Source: Gadus chalcogrammus
Taxonomy: Eukaryota; Chordata; Actinopteri; Gadiformes; Gadidae
NCBI RefSeq assembly: GCF_026213295.1
Contig: NC_079428.1
Location: 6,171,945 to 6,235,944 of the forward strand
Direction: 5' to 3'
Length of the DNA stretch: 64,000 bases
Part shown: in pieces, positions 12,840-23,619 of the stretch
Numbering within the stretch: the first letter of the stretch is position 1
Layout: the number at the start of each line of letters is the position of its first letter
Notes under the pieces: model-generated
Told to the model about the DNA's origin: nothing
Seen by the model: the letters and a program-made list of their open reading frames with translations, nothing else
The model's database searches: none
Program-made: the position numbers and the translations under genes

Positions 12840-13126
12840 TTATTTGCGGCACAGCTGACAAGAGGCATCAGTGCATGCAATTCTGCGTGGCTGTGCAAAG
12901 AACAGTTCCAGCGCCCTGCTGTAATTGAACTTAGACACTGGTGGGCCATTGATGCTGATCTTCATGCAGGCTGTAAGACTCTTGCCCTGCAGCCTGTTTC
13001 GCAGGTCTGTCTTTATCTACACATAGAGTGAATGAAGTCAATGTTGTATATTTAATATTTTAAATTTTTAACTAAGATAGTGAGAAGATGATGGGCTTAC
13101 CCTATTCATGGCAGAAAAATCTCGCT
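12840..13126 (-). pseudogene. hAT transposase 3' fragment (hATC region) with one intron
   Basis: On the minus strand a short exon end (13126 down to 13101, RDFSAMNR) is followed by an 84-bp GT-AG intron (13100-13017, gtaagc to ctatgtgtag) and a terminal exon from 13016 to the TAA at 12840. The 58 residues of that exon contain LRNRLQGKSLTACMKISING, then PPVSKFNYSRALELFF and a CxxC-like end. The pattern NGP....F....AL matches what I recall of the C-terminal dimerisation region of hAT/ZNF862-like transposases. Frame is intact through the splice, but the catalytic DDE core and zinc finger are gone, so it is a non-functional remnant lying antisense in intron 1. Confidence 0.65.
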
Positions 13127-13180
13127 TTTTTTATTTTTTATTTTTTTTCAATACATTGGTAGTCAAGGCGGGGCCCTAGT

Positions 13181-13206
13181 CTTGTTAAGGCGGCCGCCTT
13201 AACAAG
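13181..13206. repeat. Perfect 26-bp palindrome (subterminal in the hAT element)
   Basis: CTTGTTAAGGCGGCCGCC followed by TTAACAAG reads the same on both strands with no mismatch and no spacer. It sits 21 bp inside the right end of the 12552-13227 element. Confidence 0.95.
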
Positions 13207-13233
13207 ATAGTGCTGGGGGAAACCCTGACTCTG

Positions 13234-13235
<2 letters not shown>

Positions 13236-13330
<95 letters not shown>
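13236..13330. repeat. (CA)n microsatellite
   Basis: About 95 bp of pure CA starting eight bases after the hAT element end. Confidence 0.97.
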
Positions 13331-13331
<1 letters not shown>

Positions 13332-13440
13332 TATCACTTTACAAGGAATAGAGAGGTGTGAGTATCTGCAAATGAAAAGCGTTTGCTCTCTGGCAGTGTT
13401 GCAGTCAAAATAAAACCACAGGCATATGGTATTGATATCG

Positions 13441-13441
<1 letters not shown>

Positions 13442-13479
<38 letters not shown>

Positions 13480-13589
13480 TGTGGCGGGTGGGGGGCAGGG
13501 GGAGTACTGCTTGGGTGGTGCCGCATCTGCCTGCGGTTTATTAAGCATCGTTGAGCTGTGGTGTTCACTCACTGGGGGGGGGGGGGGGG

Positions 13590-13646
<57 letters not shown>
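13442..13646. repeat. (GT)n, poly-G and (GT)n
   Basis: GT at 13442-13478, G run at 13574-13592 running directly into GT to 13646. Confidence 0.95.
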
Positions 13647-13648
<2 letters not shown>

Positions 13649-14300
13649 GTGGACACCATTTCTCTATTTTTGCTGTCTTCTGCTGTTTCGGCTGAAGCTA
13701 TTAGCCGACTTGCAAATCTTTTTATTTTGCAGAGACGAGGGTGTAATGATAAGTTAGTTTTCATCCTTGTGTCACTGGTGAAAAATAATATATATATGGC
13801 TGTCTGGAGAATGGCCCTACCTCTGCTGAACCAAGGAAAATAGAAGATTCACCCACAGGCTATACCTGTTATTCACCGGGGTGAAGAAACCTTGTTGAAT
13901 CTTTGAGGAGACCAAGATAATCTATGGAAATGCATTCCAAATGCAACCAGACAGGGAAAATGGAAGGCAGAACGAAAGTTAATGCATTGAGTTGTCATGG
14001 TCCCCAAAGATTCTGGAAGGTTTCCCCAGCCAACTTAACTAACAAATGTGGCGGCCAGCTGGTTATACTGTCTAGCTCTGTGCCAAGTGCACCAGCTTGG
14101 ACTAGGCGACAGCTCCGTCGTTCAACAATAGGCTGTTTTGGAGGATTCTGCTCTTGATCTGTCCATGGATCTAATTACAGAATCGCCCGACATCCATGCA
14201 AAGTGTTTCCACAGCGGCGGCCACATCTCAACCTCGCTTCGACAAGATCAATGGCAGAAGTCAAAGAAACAACTTGAATGCGTTTCCTTTGTATTGTCGA

Positions 14301-14440
14301 CTATTGAGTCCTTCAGCGGATGCCTTCATCCGAAGCGTCTCGGATTGAATGAAGGAGCAGGGAGGGGCTAGGGTCTGTTGTTCAGGTCGGCCTGCTTCAG
14401 GTAGGCTTCGGACACCCGGGGGACCATCACACCCTAGCCG
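14301..14440 (+). repeat. Diverged copy of a common fish interspersed repeat
   Basis: The string CTTCAGCGGATGCCTTCATC followed by CGAAGCGTCT and then GAAGGAGCAGGGAGGGGCTAGGG resembles the widespread teleost motif (T)TTAGCGGACGCTTTCATCC-AAAGCG...GGAGCAGG-AGGGGTTAGGG. The left boundary and any target duplication are not visible. Confidence 0.45.
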
Positions 14441-15173
14441 CCGATGCACCACCCTGCCCTTGTGTGTATATTTTTTAGTAAATGGATGCCTAACAATATG
14501 TCTCCATTATATTGACCGATGGGTGTATTGTTTCATTCGCTCCCCTCAAAACGAATTGAAAAGGTAAACTATTGATTACAAGAAAGAAAGCCTAACCCTA
14601 CCGGAACAAACAAACAGCGCGATATTCAGGCTGCTCTCCTGAACCCGTCAGGATGAAGAGTAGACTCCGGTGGAACCCTATTAACATTCTCTCTGTCCCG
14701 CGACACCCTGGCAGTGATTCCTCCCTCCCGAGGGTCATTTGTGCGCGCGTTCGGGGGAATTGTGTGAAGTGTGCGTGTTGAGGATGGACGTGTGGGCTCG
14801 AATTAGCTGCTCAGGTGGGATGGCGTTTAGCGATAATGACGGCCTGAGCCCCGGCCGCTTCCTGGTAGGCCCAGGCCGGGCTAGCAGGGAGGGAATAGAC
14901 CTGGGATTACCCTCCACACAAAGAGCCCGTGAAGAGGGAGCCACTCCATTCCAATTCCCCTGCCTCGCTCTACTCATTATTTCCAGCCCGCATCCGATCG
15001 AGGCCCTCCAAATGTCACGGAACCCCCCCCCCCACGCCTCCCCAAACCCCCCCGCCACCACTACCCGCTCAACTGCCTCTTCCAGTTATAGGCGAACGCC
15101 TGCTGACATTTATGGATCCCTTTCAGTCTCAGCCACTATTAATTGGTGACCTTAGCTCAAGGGGAGGGTGGGG

Positions 15174-15496
15174 TTTGGGGGGGGGGGGGGGGGTAGGGGG
15201 GTAACCCGTGGTAACAGGGGGCCATCACCATCTTGTTCCGAGAGTCAAAGTTTCCTCCCGGGTGTGCTCTTGATATTAATCCCGCGGCGTTGGGGGAGGA
15301 GGAGCAGGGTGGAGTGTGTGGCTCACTAAACCCCGGGCCGCAGTAGCCTGTGTGTGTGTGTGAGGAGAGCTATCACGCTAGGGCTGCACGCTCAACAGTG
15401 TGCATGCTTAAGATGTGTCCCCTTAGCAGCTCGCCGGCATTGGCTCCGGCTGACAGGTCCTCCGAGCACTGGCAGGAGGGGGGGGGGGGGGGGGGG
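15174..15496. repeat. Two poly-G tracts
   Basis: G runs at about 15174-15193 and 15479-15496, with unique sequence and a short GT run between. Confidence 0.9.
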
Positions 15497-16043
15497 AAGC
15501 ACTTTAGGCATGAGGATGAGGAACTGAGGGTGTCAAGGCCTGGCTTTGGTGTCACGAAACCACCCGGGAGTGATCTGACCGACCAAGCAACCGGGCATGT
15601 TTCAGAGGGAAGAAAAAAAAAAATAGAGATATTAATAATATGCAGTTTCTTCGTACCCGACCTCGACTCAAAGGCCCTTTTTAGCTGAACGAAAGACATC
15701 AGGGGCTTCGGCCGGCGTTGCTTTGTGGAGGTGGCTCTGAGTGCGTCAGACTCATTGTCGGCCTCTCTGAATCCAATGGGCTAACGAGCCAGCGTTTAAG
15801 TCCTCTCTCTCACCCGTCCCCGTGATGGAAGTGGATCTGGAGCGATCAGTATTAATTCCTTCTGATTCATGGAGCCGTTCATAAGCGTTGTTGAACTTCA
15901 GAACACTATGGGGTCTGTTTGAGATCATTGGTTGCCTGGTGCCGGTTCCTCAGAGATCCTCTGGTCCGGTACATCTCCACCACCGTCCCCTCCTCAAGGT
16001 CCACCTGCTTACCCCACTGGGCACGACATGTTTGCAGGGTCCT

Positions 16044-16085
16044 GCAGAAACAACAAGGGTTTGTTTCTGCAACGAAACAACAAGT
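16044..16085. repeat. Short hairpin GCAGAAACAA / TTGTTTCTGC
   Basis: A 10-bp perfect stem at 16044-16053 and 16061-16070 with a 7-base loop is followed by a second copy of GAAACAACAAG at 16075-16085. Significance unknown. Confidence 0.6.
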
Positions 16086-16638
16086 TTATTGATACAATCC
16101 TTTTTATAATTTCCGTGCTCGACAGACATTGTAAGAAAACAACATCAGAATAATAGATGTTACACACAGATAGGAAAAATGTCAAACATTTCTCATTACA
16201 ATTCATGATAACGCAATGCGATCACGGAAACACACAAAGCCATGGATTGCAGTATTTTACAAAAGCTGTTTTCCTGTAATTCTCTTGTTAGTTTGCTGTT
16301 CGTGAAGTTGTTTCAATCATACACTCCGTTATATACCTGACCTGTAAGTAAGTAACAAGGACACACATTTCATAACAGGCAGTTACATCAATTGCCTTGC
16401 AGCACCAACCACAGTCGTGAGTATTAAGTGTGGGTAACTTCCCTTTCCACAGTTTTGTGTGGACAGCATTTGCCAGTCACTGCAAGTCATATCACTGAGC
16501 GAGAAGAGGACATATTTCTGCAATCGTGATGCAATCACACAAGACCTTTTGACCCAGTGTGGAGAGTTGAATGAAGAGAGGGGGGTCTATCAGAGGAGTG
16601 ATTAACCGATTGTTTTCGTTTTTTTAACTCTCCCATAG

Positions 16639-16718
16639 CGTTGCCACGGAAACGCACGGTGACGGCACACTGGCTCTCGGAGGGACGCCCCAGAAGAGAT
16701 GTGGGGGACTCCATGCAG
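16639..16718 (+). CDS. ADAM-family metalloprotease, exon 2 (start of prodomain)
   Basis: This 80-bp exon is flanked by a pyrimidine-rich acceptor (gttttttttaactctcccatag) and a consensus donor (CAG|gtgagt). It enters in phase 1 and leaves in phase 0, so it joins cleanly to the exons at 1684 and 45084. It encodes an Ala (shared codon), LPRKR, then VTAHWLSEGRPRR and DVGDSMQ. The VTxHWxxxGxPxR pattern is what I recall for the N-terminal prodomain of human ADAM33 (VTPHWVLDGQPWR), and a related IIPQW motif occurs in ADAM19. The prodomain keeps the metalloprotease latent during transit through the ER and Golgi. RPRR|D fits a furin motif, but ADAM prodomains are normally cut at their far end, so it may be fortuitous. 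The first bases also form an RFX X-box-like sequence, GTTGCC-AC-GGAAAC. Family call by recollection, not alignment. Confidence 0.75.
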
Positions 16719-16886
16719 GTGAGTGCCATCCCTCCTCTCCCTTACTTACCCAGGGCTCTGTTGAACGGGCTCCGTGCTGCATCAGCCATCACTGGAGCTG
16801 AGCAGGTCATGAGAAGGTCAACTTACAGCTTCTTTACTTAGTTTATTATCTGTATATATATGTATTATACCGTTTATTATATGTGT

Positions 16887-16920
16887 GTCAACCTCAGCTA
16901 TTTTATATGCTGAAGTTGAC
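16887..16920. repeat. Hairpin GTCAACCTCAGC ... GCTGAAGTTGAC
   Basis: A 12-bp stem with one mismatch and a 10-base AT loop lies about 170 bp downstream of exon 2. It could fold in the pre-mRNA; no function is known. Confidence 0.6.
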
Positions 16921-17487
16921 ATACATATTGTATGTCGGGTCATGTTGCGGGCAAGTGGTGCCTCATACCAATCGCCTTGTGTGTGTTTGTGCTTTGCTTC
17001 TGTTTACACATTTGACTTGCGTCAAGTAGGAAATCCCCCAAAATATTCAACTCTGCATAATCTGTCGACATCCTATCATATTATGTTCTCCCGAACAGCA
17101 AACATGCACCGTTACATTTGCTAGAAAGTACAAATAAAAGAGTCTACTTCCGCCGCCAAAAAACATCCCGAAACGTTACCTCCCGTCTATCCCAACACCT
17201 CCTCACGTGCGTCAGGCTTTTCTACTACTATCCTAAACATTGTGTTCTCTGGGCGTGCCTTGGTGAAGCATGACAGATGTAAAAGGTTTGGTTCCTCTGT
17301 GGGTTCCTCTTCTTGTCGCCGTATGTCTTACCAGGGCCCCTGACAGTGAGATGTCGTTCCAGATGACTGCCTTTTTTCTAAGCGCTTTGCTCTCAGGACG
17401 GCGCACACATCAACAGGCCTGTCGCAGCACGGATACACTCACATGCAGACTCGCAAATGGCAGACGACGTGCAGGCTGACATGAACG

Positions 17488-17519
<32 letters not shown>

Positions 17520-18170
17520 AATGCACAACGTATACAATCGCACTAGGGGGAAGGTTGTCTAGCCCCATTGGGTGTTTTGGCACAAATCTATCCATTATGC
17601 AATAAACAAACAGCGAACCCATCGCTGGGTTTAGCACCTTCCCAAGTTCCCATAATCCATTGCAGTGTGTCCGTTGCACATTGCTCATGGCTAAACAAAA
17701 ATCCATAGATGAAGATGTAAATAGGAGCCTAGCCTGTGTCCATGCGTGGGCGGATGTGGAACGATGTATCTGTATCTCTACCTTCTTCCTAGGGCCAGGT
17801 TTTGAAATTGTAAATGAAGAGGAAACACTCTCAAAAAAAAAAAATAGATCAACTTCCAAAGAAAATTGCCACGGCGGAGAAATGCGTTGGCGCAGTCTCA
17901 GAGAGCATGCGGGGGTCACGGGAGTGTCGTATGGTGCAGGATACAGCACTTAGAACGCTTTCCCTTTAGACTCCATTGAACCGGCTGCCATTTTTGCTCA
18001 GAAACAGCCTTTTCTTTTCCTGGGGAAGTGTATTCAGATTGTTTATGTAAAAAAAGAAAAGAAAAAAGGAGCTCAATGAAATAAGCCTGTACTACACCAT
18101 ATACTGCAGTCTAGCAGATGTCTCTGCCCAGCCCCCATGGGATCATTTGGCAGGAGGGGGAAGTAGAGCT

Positions 18171-18299
18171 GGGGGGGGGGGGGGGGATTTGGGGGTAGGG
18201 GGGAGGGAGGGTGACGGATGAAGAGAAACTCAGAAAAGTGATTCCCAGATTGAACCATCATCTCTCTCTCTCACTCTGTCCCTCTCTTTCACTCTCCCT

Positions 18300-18345
<46 letters not shown>

Positions 18346-18372
18346 CCTCCCTCTCTCCCTCTCCCTCTCCAG
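18171..18372. repeat. Poly-G (18171-18186) and (CT)n array
   Basis: The CT array begins with CAGATTGAACCATCATC at 18246, as at 7976, and ends in CCCT repeats. Confidence 0.93.
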
Positions 18373-18540
18373 AGCAGCCCTGTCGGGCGAATCTTAAGTA
18401 TATTGTCTCTCCTCTGGCAGAGTGCCTACTCAAAGTGATTATGGTGTCTTTGCGCGACGCTCAGACATGTTCTATTACGCCTCATGTGACCGTGCTGTGC
18501 ATCGTCATGAACCTCATTCTGGCGATAATCGAATGCAACA

Positions 18541-19699
18541 TTTAAAGGCATTTTCACAACAAGTAAACTTAGTATTTGAGTTCCAGAAAAAATGTTTTTG
18601 AAGCTGTTTGCGGGATATGGCTTTTAGGAAAACAGGTATTGCCTACCGCTATTCCCCTCTGTTTCAGTCCCTTCAGAATGCGCAGTTTCTGGTGTCTGTA
18701 GGTTTAATGCAAATTAGCTGCTGCCCATTGACCAATGAGCTGTCAGGCTGAACCACAGCATGGAGGAGAAGGGATTGTTGCCGTTTGCGGACTCCTGGAG
18801 CTCTATATCTTTATCATGAATATAATATAATAACAATAATATTATGTATGGGTATTTATATAATATTATATCTAATATCACGGCCAAAAGCTATGTGCGC
18901 CTCGGATGATATTATGAATCATAAAGACTGTGTCTGACGTGATGTCTCTGGCACTTCCACAACAAGTAAAGGCTCGTAGTGGGGGATACCTCGGCAATGG
19001 TTGAGAAGAATTGGGGGAAAGGAACTTTGGCCGTGACTCTCTGAAGTCCATAACTGAACTGCGACATGGAGGAGCGAGGGATTGTACTCCGGGAGCTGAG
19101 CTGCCGGACTGCCGCCGAGCTCCCCACGCCGGACTTCGGCGCCACCGCTGGAGCTGCCGGACTGCCGCCGTTGAAGCTTCGGCGGCAGTCCGGCAGCTCC
19201 GGCGGTGTACTCCGGGAGCAGAAAAGTCTGGCGGGGTAGCTCGGCGGCAGTCCGGCAGCTCAGCTCCGAGAGTACAATCCCTCGCTCCTCCATGTCTTCT
19301 CCTCCGGACAGTCCAGTCAGGCAGTCCGGCAGCTCCGGCAGGGGGAGGCAGTCCGGCAGACAAAGGGGTTGTACTCCCGGAGCTGAGCTGCCGCCGAGTT
19401 CCCCCCGCCGGAGCTGCTCGTCCACTGGTCCACAAAATCTCAGCTATGCTCTGATTGGAGGGGAGTGGGGAAGTGGGAGGTAATATTAAGCTGTGCCCCC
19501 TTCCTACGTAGGAGGGGGCGCCGAAACTGACTCGCTCGTTTGGTAACTGTAGGCGGGGTACTTTCAGAAATGCATATCTATAAAATCATGTACAGACTTT
19601 TTTCAAATTTAGTATGCGTGGACGTGGGAGCACCAGAGACACAAAACAACACCCCAAATCCCAGGAAAAGTGTGGTTCTCATAATATGTCCCCTTTAAA
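18541..19699. repeat. Composite interspersed repeat (TTTAAAGG ends)
   Basis: Left TTTAAAGGCATTTTC and right GTCCCCTTTAAA resemble ends of fish elements that insert at TTAA. The phrase CACAACAAGTAAA occurs at 18556 and again at 18959, and a diverged copy of the ATGGAGGAG..GGGATTGT block occurs at 18761, suggesting that one family member sits inside or beside another. Boundaries are uncertain. Confidence 0.45.
19064..19295. repeat. GC-rich nested cruciform
   Basis: The outer arms 19064-19120 and 19239-19295 are 57 bp with two mismatches. An inner perfect 21-bp pair (19150-19170 and 19180-19200) has a 9-base loop containing an AAGCTT. The motif GCTGCCGGACTGCCGCC recurs in both orientations here and again near 19325. 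Reading frames across it are low-complexity Gly/Ser/Pro and are not genes. Confidence 0.9.
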
Positions 19700-19827
19700 T
19701 GAAATCCGAGCAGGACATCGATAGGGGTTTTCTCGTCGGTATCGTCATGGGTACATTCCTCATTTCCCATGGTGCTGTTGGAACGGAGCCTGGCGGTTGC
19801 CCCTATGGGGACGGTGTTACGCGACGT

Positions 19828-20293
19828 TAGGGCTGAACGATTAATCGAATTCAAACCGACATCGTGATGTATTAGAACGTGATATGCAAATCGCAAAGGC
19901 TGCGCAAAAATAAATAAATTGCTGAAGATCAGCAAGATTCGTATTTATTTTTATTTTCCAACTCAATAGTTAAATAAAGATGTTAGAATATCAATTCATG
20001 CAGCAATTAATCTCAACATATAGGCCTGGCCTAAAGGAGAGGCCAGTTTATATGTTGACTGCCTCCAATGTTGTGTTGGTCATACTATAGAATGATCTGT
20101 TGCTTGTTTAGTGAATAATTTTACTAAATCACATAACCACTAAGTTTCTTTTTTACATGTTTGAAATAAATTTAAATCAAATCAAGTTCAATCAAATAAT
20201 AGAGAACATAAGGAAAATCGCATACTGAATCGCAATCGCAATATTGGTCGAAACATTCGCAGTTCAATTATTTCCCCAAATCGTTCCGCCCTA
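19828..20293. mobile_element. hAT-type MITE, TAGGGCTGAACGATT family, long copy
   Basis: Starts TAGGGCTGAACGATTAATCG and ends CCCCAAATCGTTCCGCCCTA. Flanks are CGCGACGT and AACGACGT, an 8-bp target duplication now differing at two bases. At 466 bp it retains two internal blocks missing from the copy at 8867-9133, including an AT-rich segment and a CAACATATA...TATATGTTG stem. No coding sequence. Confidence 0.85.
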
Positions 20294-21712
20294 AACGACG
20301 TCCCGTGTGTGTGAGGACAGTAAAGCGCGATCGCTCCTCATAAAGTGAGCCCACCACTCTCCGTTCTCCGGTTTTGTCAAATCCCCCCACCCCGCGCTTT
20401 TACTTTGGAGGATCACAAGGAGATCAAATGGAGGCTAGTCAAACGGTTGAGTGAGCCACGGAGCCTGCCTGTTTGTCTGGGGAGTGGGAGCTGTGAGGGC
20501 CACGCTGGCGACATGGATCTGCATAAGGAAGTGCTGCGCCCCGGTGCTGTTTGTGCTAGCATGCTAATGAGGAGATAATGACACACGCCAGCCTGCCAGC
20601 ATCAACAGGATGCTAATTGGAGTGGAGGCGGGGAGGGACCGGGAACATGCAAGACGGGGAGAGACAATTCAAGATGGCCCCTGTGTGGGGAATTATCATT
20701 TTGATTTTTTTATTGTTATTTTCTTTCTCGTCGTCACCCCACACATTTCTTTTTTTTTTTCACAGGGTAAGATCTTTTAAGTGAGTTTTTTTACGTTTCC
20801 TTGAGTAGGGAATGCTATATAGGGGCACGCTTTTTCATACCCAGCCATATATTCTTTTTTTGGGCTTTTTTTTTGCTATCATTATTTAAATCAGTCCAGG
20901 TTTGTAGCACAAAAAAAACTAAAAAGGAAGTAGAATTGTATTTTTTTCAACGGAGCAGGCAATTAGAACACGTCTGTCACAGGAGTACATGCATGCAAAC
21001 ACATTCATTCTATAAATATATAAACATATATATTGCGGCCTTGTGCTTTCAGCCTTTCGAGAGGGCTCAGTTCTTGTCTGCCTTCCTCGCTCCCGGCTTT
21101 TTCCGTTTAGGAGAAATGATCTCATCAGATCTCCAGCTATCCTTAAGTACCGGCAACCATTGAACACATGTGTAACATATGCATGTGTTACCGCCTCATC
21201 TATTTCAATCTGCTGGTCCCTGTGTTGCTTAATTGTTAGAGCATGGCACTAAAAACGACCAGTCAATGGCTCATTTCCCATGCTGTAATGCAAAACATTG
21301 GAGATAAGGTCTGGATAAAGGCTTTCAAGAAATTACATGCATAATATATATTTAATCAAATCTGGGCTGGAACCAATGTTGAGTTATGTTTGGAGCGCAG
21401 AGATCTGAGTCAATAAACACAAAGGAGCTAATCTATCATCAGATGTACGTCGATTTCATTGCACTTGTGAAACCCGCAATCCAGCTTTGTGCTACATTTC
21501 TGCACACATGTTTTTCAGAGCAAAATAATGAGTGATAAACTCCCCTGTGCTGCTGGTTCCAGTAAAGCATTGGTTTGTTGATACCGCCAGCTGATCTCAA
21601 ATCATGTGTCAGTCAAAGAAATATAATGACAGTCATGGCATTCACTCGGGTGTGTTCAAAGTGCAGGCTAAACGCTGTTTGTCAATTTAACTTGTGACAG
21701 AGAGGATGGTGG

Positions 21713-22396
<684 letters not shown>

Positions 22397-22542
22397 CAAA
22401 ACTGCTTACATAGGTTTTCATCAGCCAGCGTTGTGTGTCACTCCCAGCTCCCCGCCATGGGTTGAGACTCGGTTAAAAGCACCGGGGATGTAGTCTGTGT
22501 GATCTGAGGTGACGGGACGCCACAGCGTATACAAGTGCATCC

Positions 22543-22563
22543 ACCCCCCCCCCCCCCCCCCCC
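22543..22563. repeat. Poly-C tract
   Basis: About 20 consecutive C. Confidence 0.9.
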
Positions 22564-22795
22564 AAGTTACAGGCTGTTTCTCTCCTTCCGACACCACCCT
22601 AACCACGTCCACTGTCTCCAGAATCCAGCCGACCCGCGCATGGCAAGGAGGACGTGTTCATTTGTTGACGAATGTCAGTGTCTTAAGAAGAACTCCCCAT
22701 TATAAGTAACACACTCGTGGAGGTTGTGTGTGTGGGTGAGGGGGGTGGGTGGGGAGATGACAATGGAGAAAGATCTGGCGGGAACAAGTGCATTC

Positions 22796-22865
22796 GCTGC
22801 ATAAAGCGCTTTGGGTGGCCTCTGTTTACAAAAAAAAAGTGATATATAAATACAGTCCATTTACT
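22796..22865 (+). repeat. Tail fragment of a common fish repeat (GCGCTTTGGG..TATATAAAT)
   Basis: CATAAAGCGCTTTGGGTGG, then TGATATATAAATACAGTCCATTTAC, resembles the teleost repeat tail AAGCGCTTTG...GCGCTATATAAATGCAGTCCATT. Boundaries are not defined. Confidence 0.45.
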
Positions 22866-23579
22866 ATTCAGTGCAAGACTAAGTGGAGACGTGGTCAGCG
22901 AGATGGTTACATTAAAATGAGGTGTTTTGATTTGGCACAGTGCTTGTCTGATGGCAGTGGTGCCCACCGTTCCTTGGCCGGTTACAGTACTGTTAGGTCT
23001 GAAAATACTTGGGCCTGGCACTTCAAACGTTTGAGTACATCTGCATCCCCACACACTGCCGTGTCCCCGTATGCATATCAGGCAACTGCATTTGGCCCCA
23101 GTGTCTTATGGGTAATAGACTATAGTTTAGTGGCCTAACGTTAACTTTTACACGCCTTTCAACAAGCCAATAGCACATGATTCACAATGATAGCTGAAGA
23201 GCTGTGGTTAGTGTAAAGAACGCTTCCCGTGGGTTTCGCAGAGAGCTTATGCAATACATGTATCTGTTCAAGGCTGGAAGCTGTGGTTCAGCTACACTAG
23301 CAGATGGAGTAAGATAACTTGATGTAAATGTAACTGTACGGTGAATGACACCAGAGAATCAAGAGAGCTCTAAGAACTACAGACACGCGTTCAGCAAGTT
23401 CCCTTCACCCACTTCCCTTTGTTGCAATACCAAGTTATTTGCAAAGTGATACTGCATATGATTTTTAAATGTCTGTACTCTACTACTGTACTGTACTATT
23501 ATAATATATTAAATCAATATAAAAAAGATATACCGGATTCAATATTTCATCATATTTGATTCAATTGCATCAACAACAT

Positions 23580-23581
<2 letters not shown>

Positions 23582-23614
<33 letters not shown>
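23582..23614. repeat. (TA)n microsatellite
   Basis: Pure AT alternation. Confidence 0.95.

Positions 23615-23619
<5 letters not shown>

Larger units (their letters stand above)
12552..13227 (-). mobile_element. Internally deleted hAT transposon
   Basis: The ends are CAGTGTTTCCCCCAG and its near-inverse CTGGGGGAAACCCTG, with a CAGNG start as in hAT elements. The flanks carry a 5-bp direct repeat ACTCT (12547-12551 and 13228-13232) directly next to the ends; the usual hAT duplication is 8 bp, though I recall a 5-bp group. The minus strand keeps the 3' end of a transposase gene. A perfect 26-bp palindrome with a NotI site lies near the right end. Confidence 0.75.

Noticed and set aside
14159..14370. 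ATG with decent context opening a ~68-codon frame
   Set aside because: Its 3' half is the interspersed fish repeat at 14301; no homology recognised.
15379..15400. Possible hAT end TAGGGCTGCACG
   Set aside because: No partner end or target duplication could be found.
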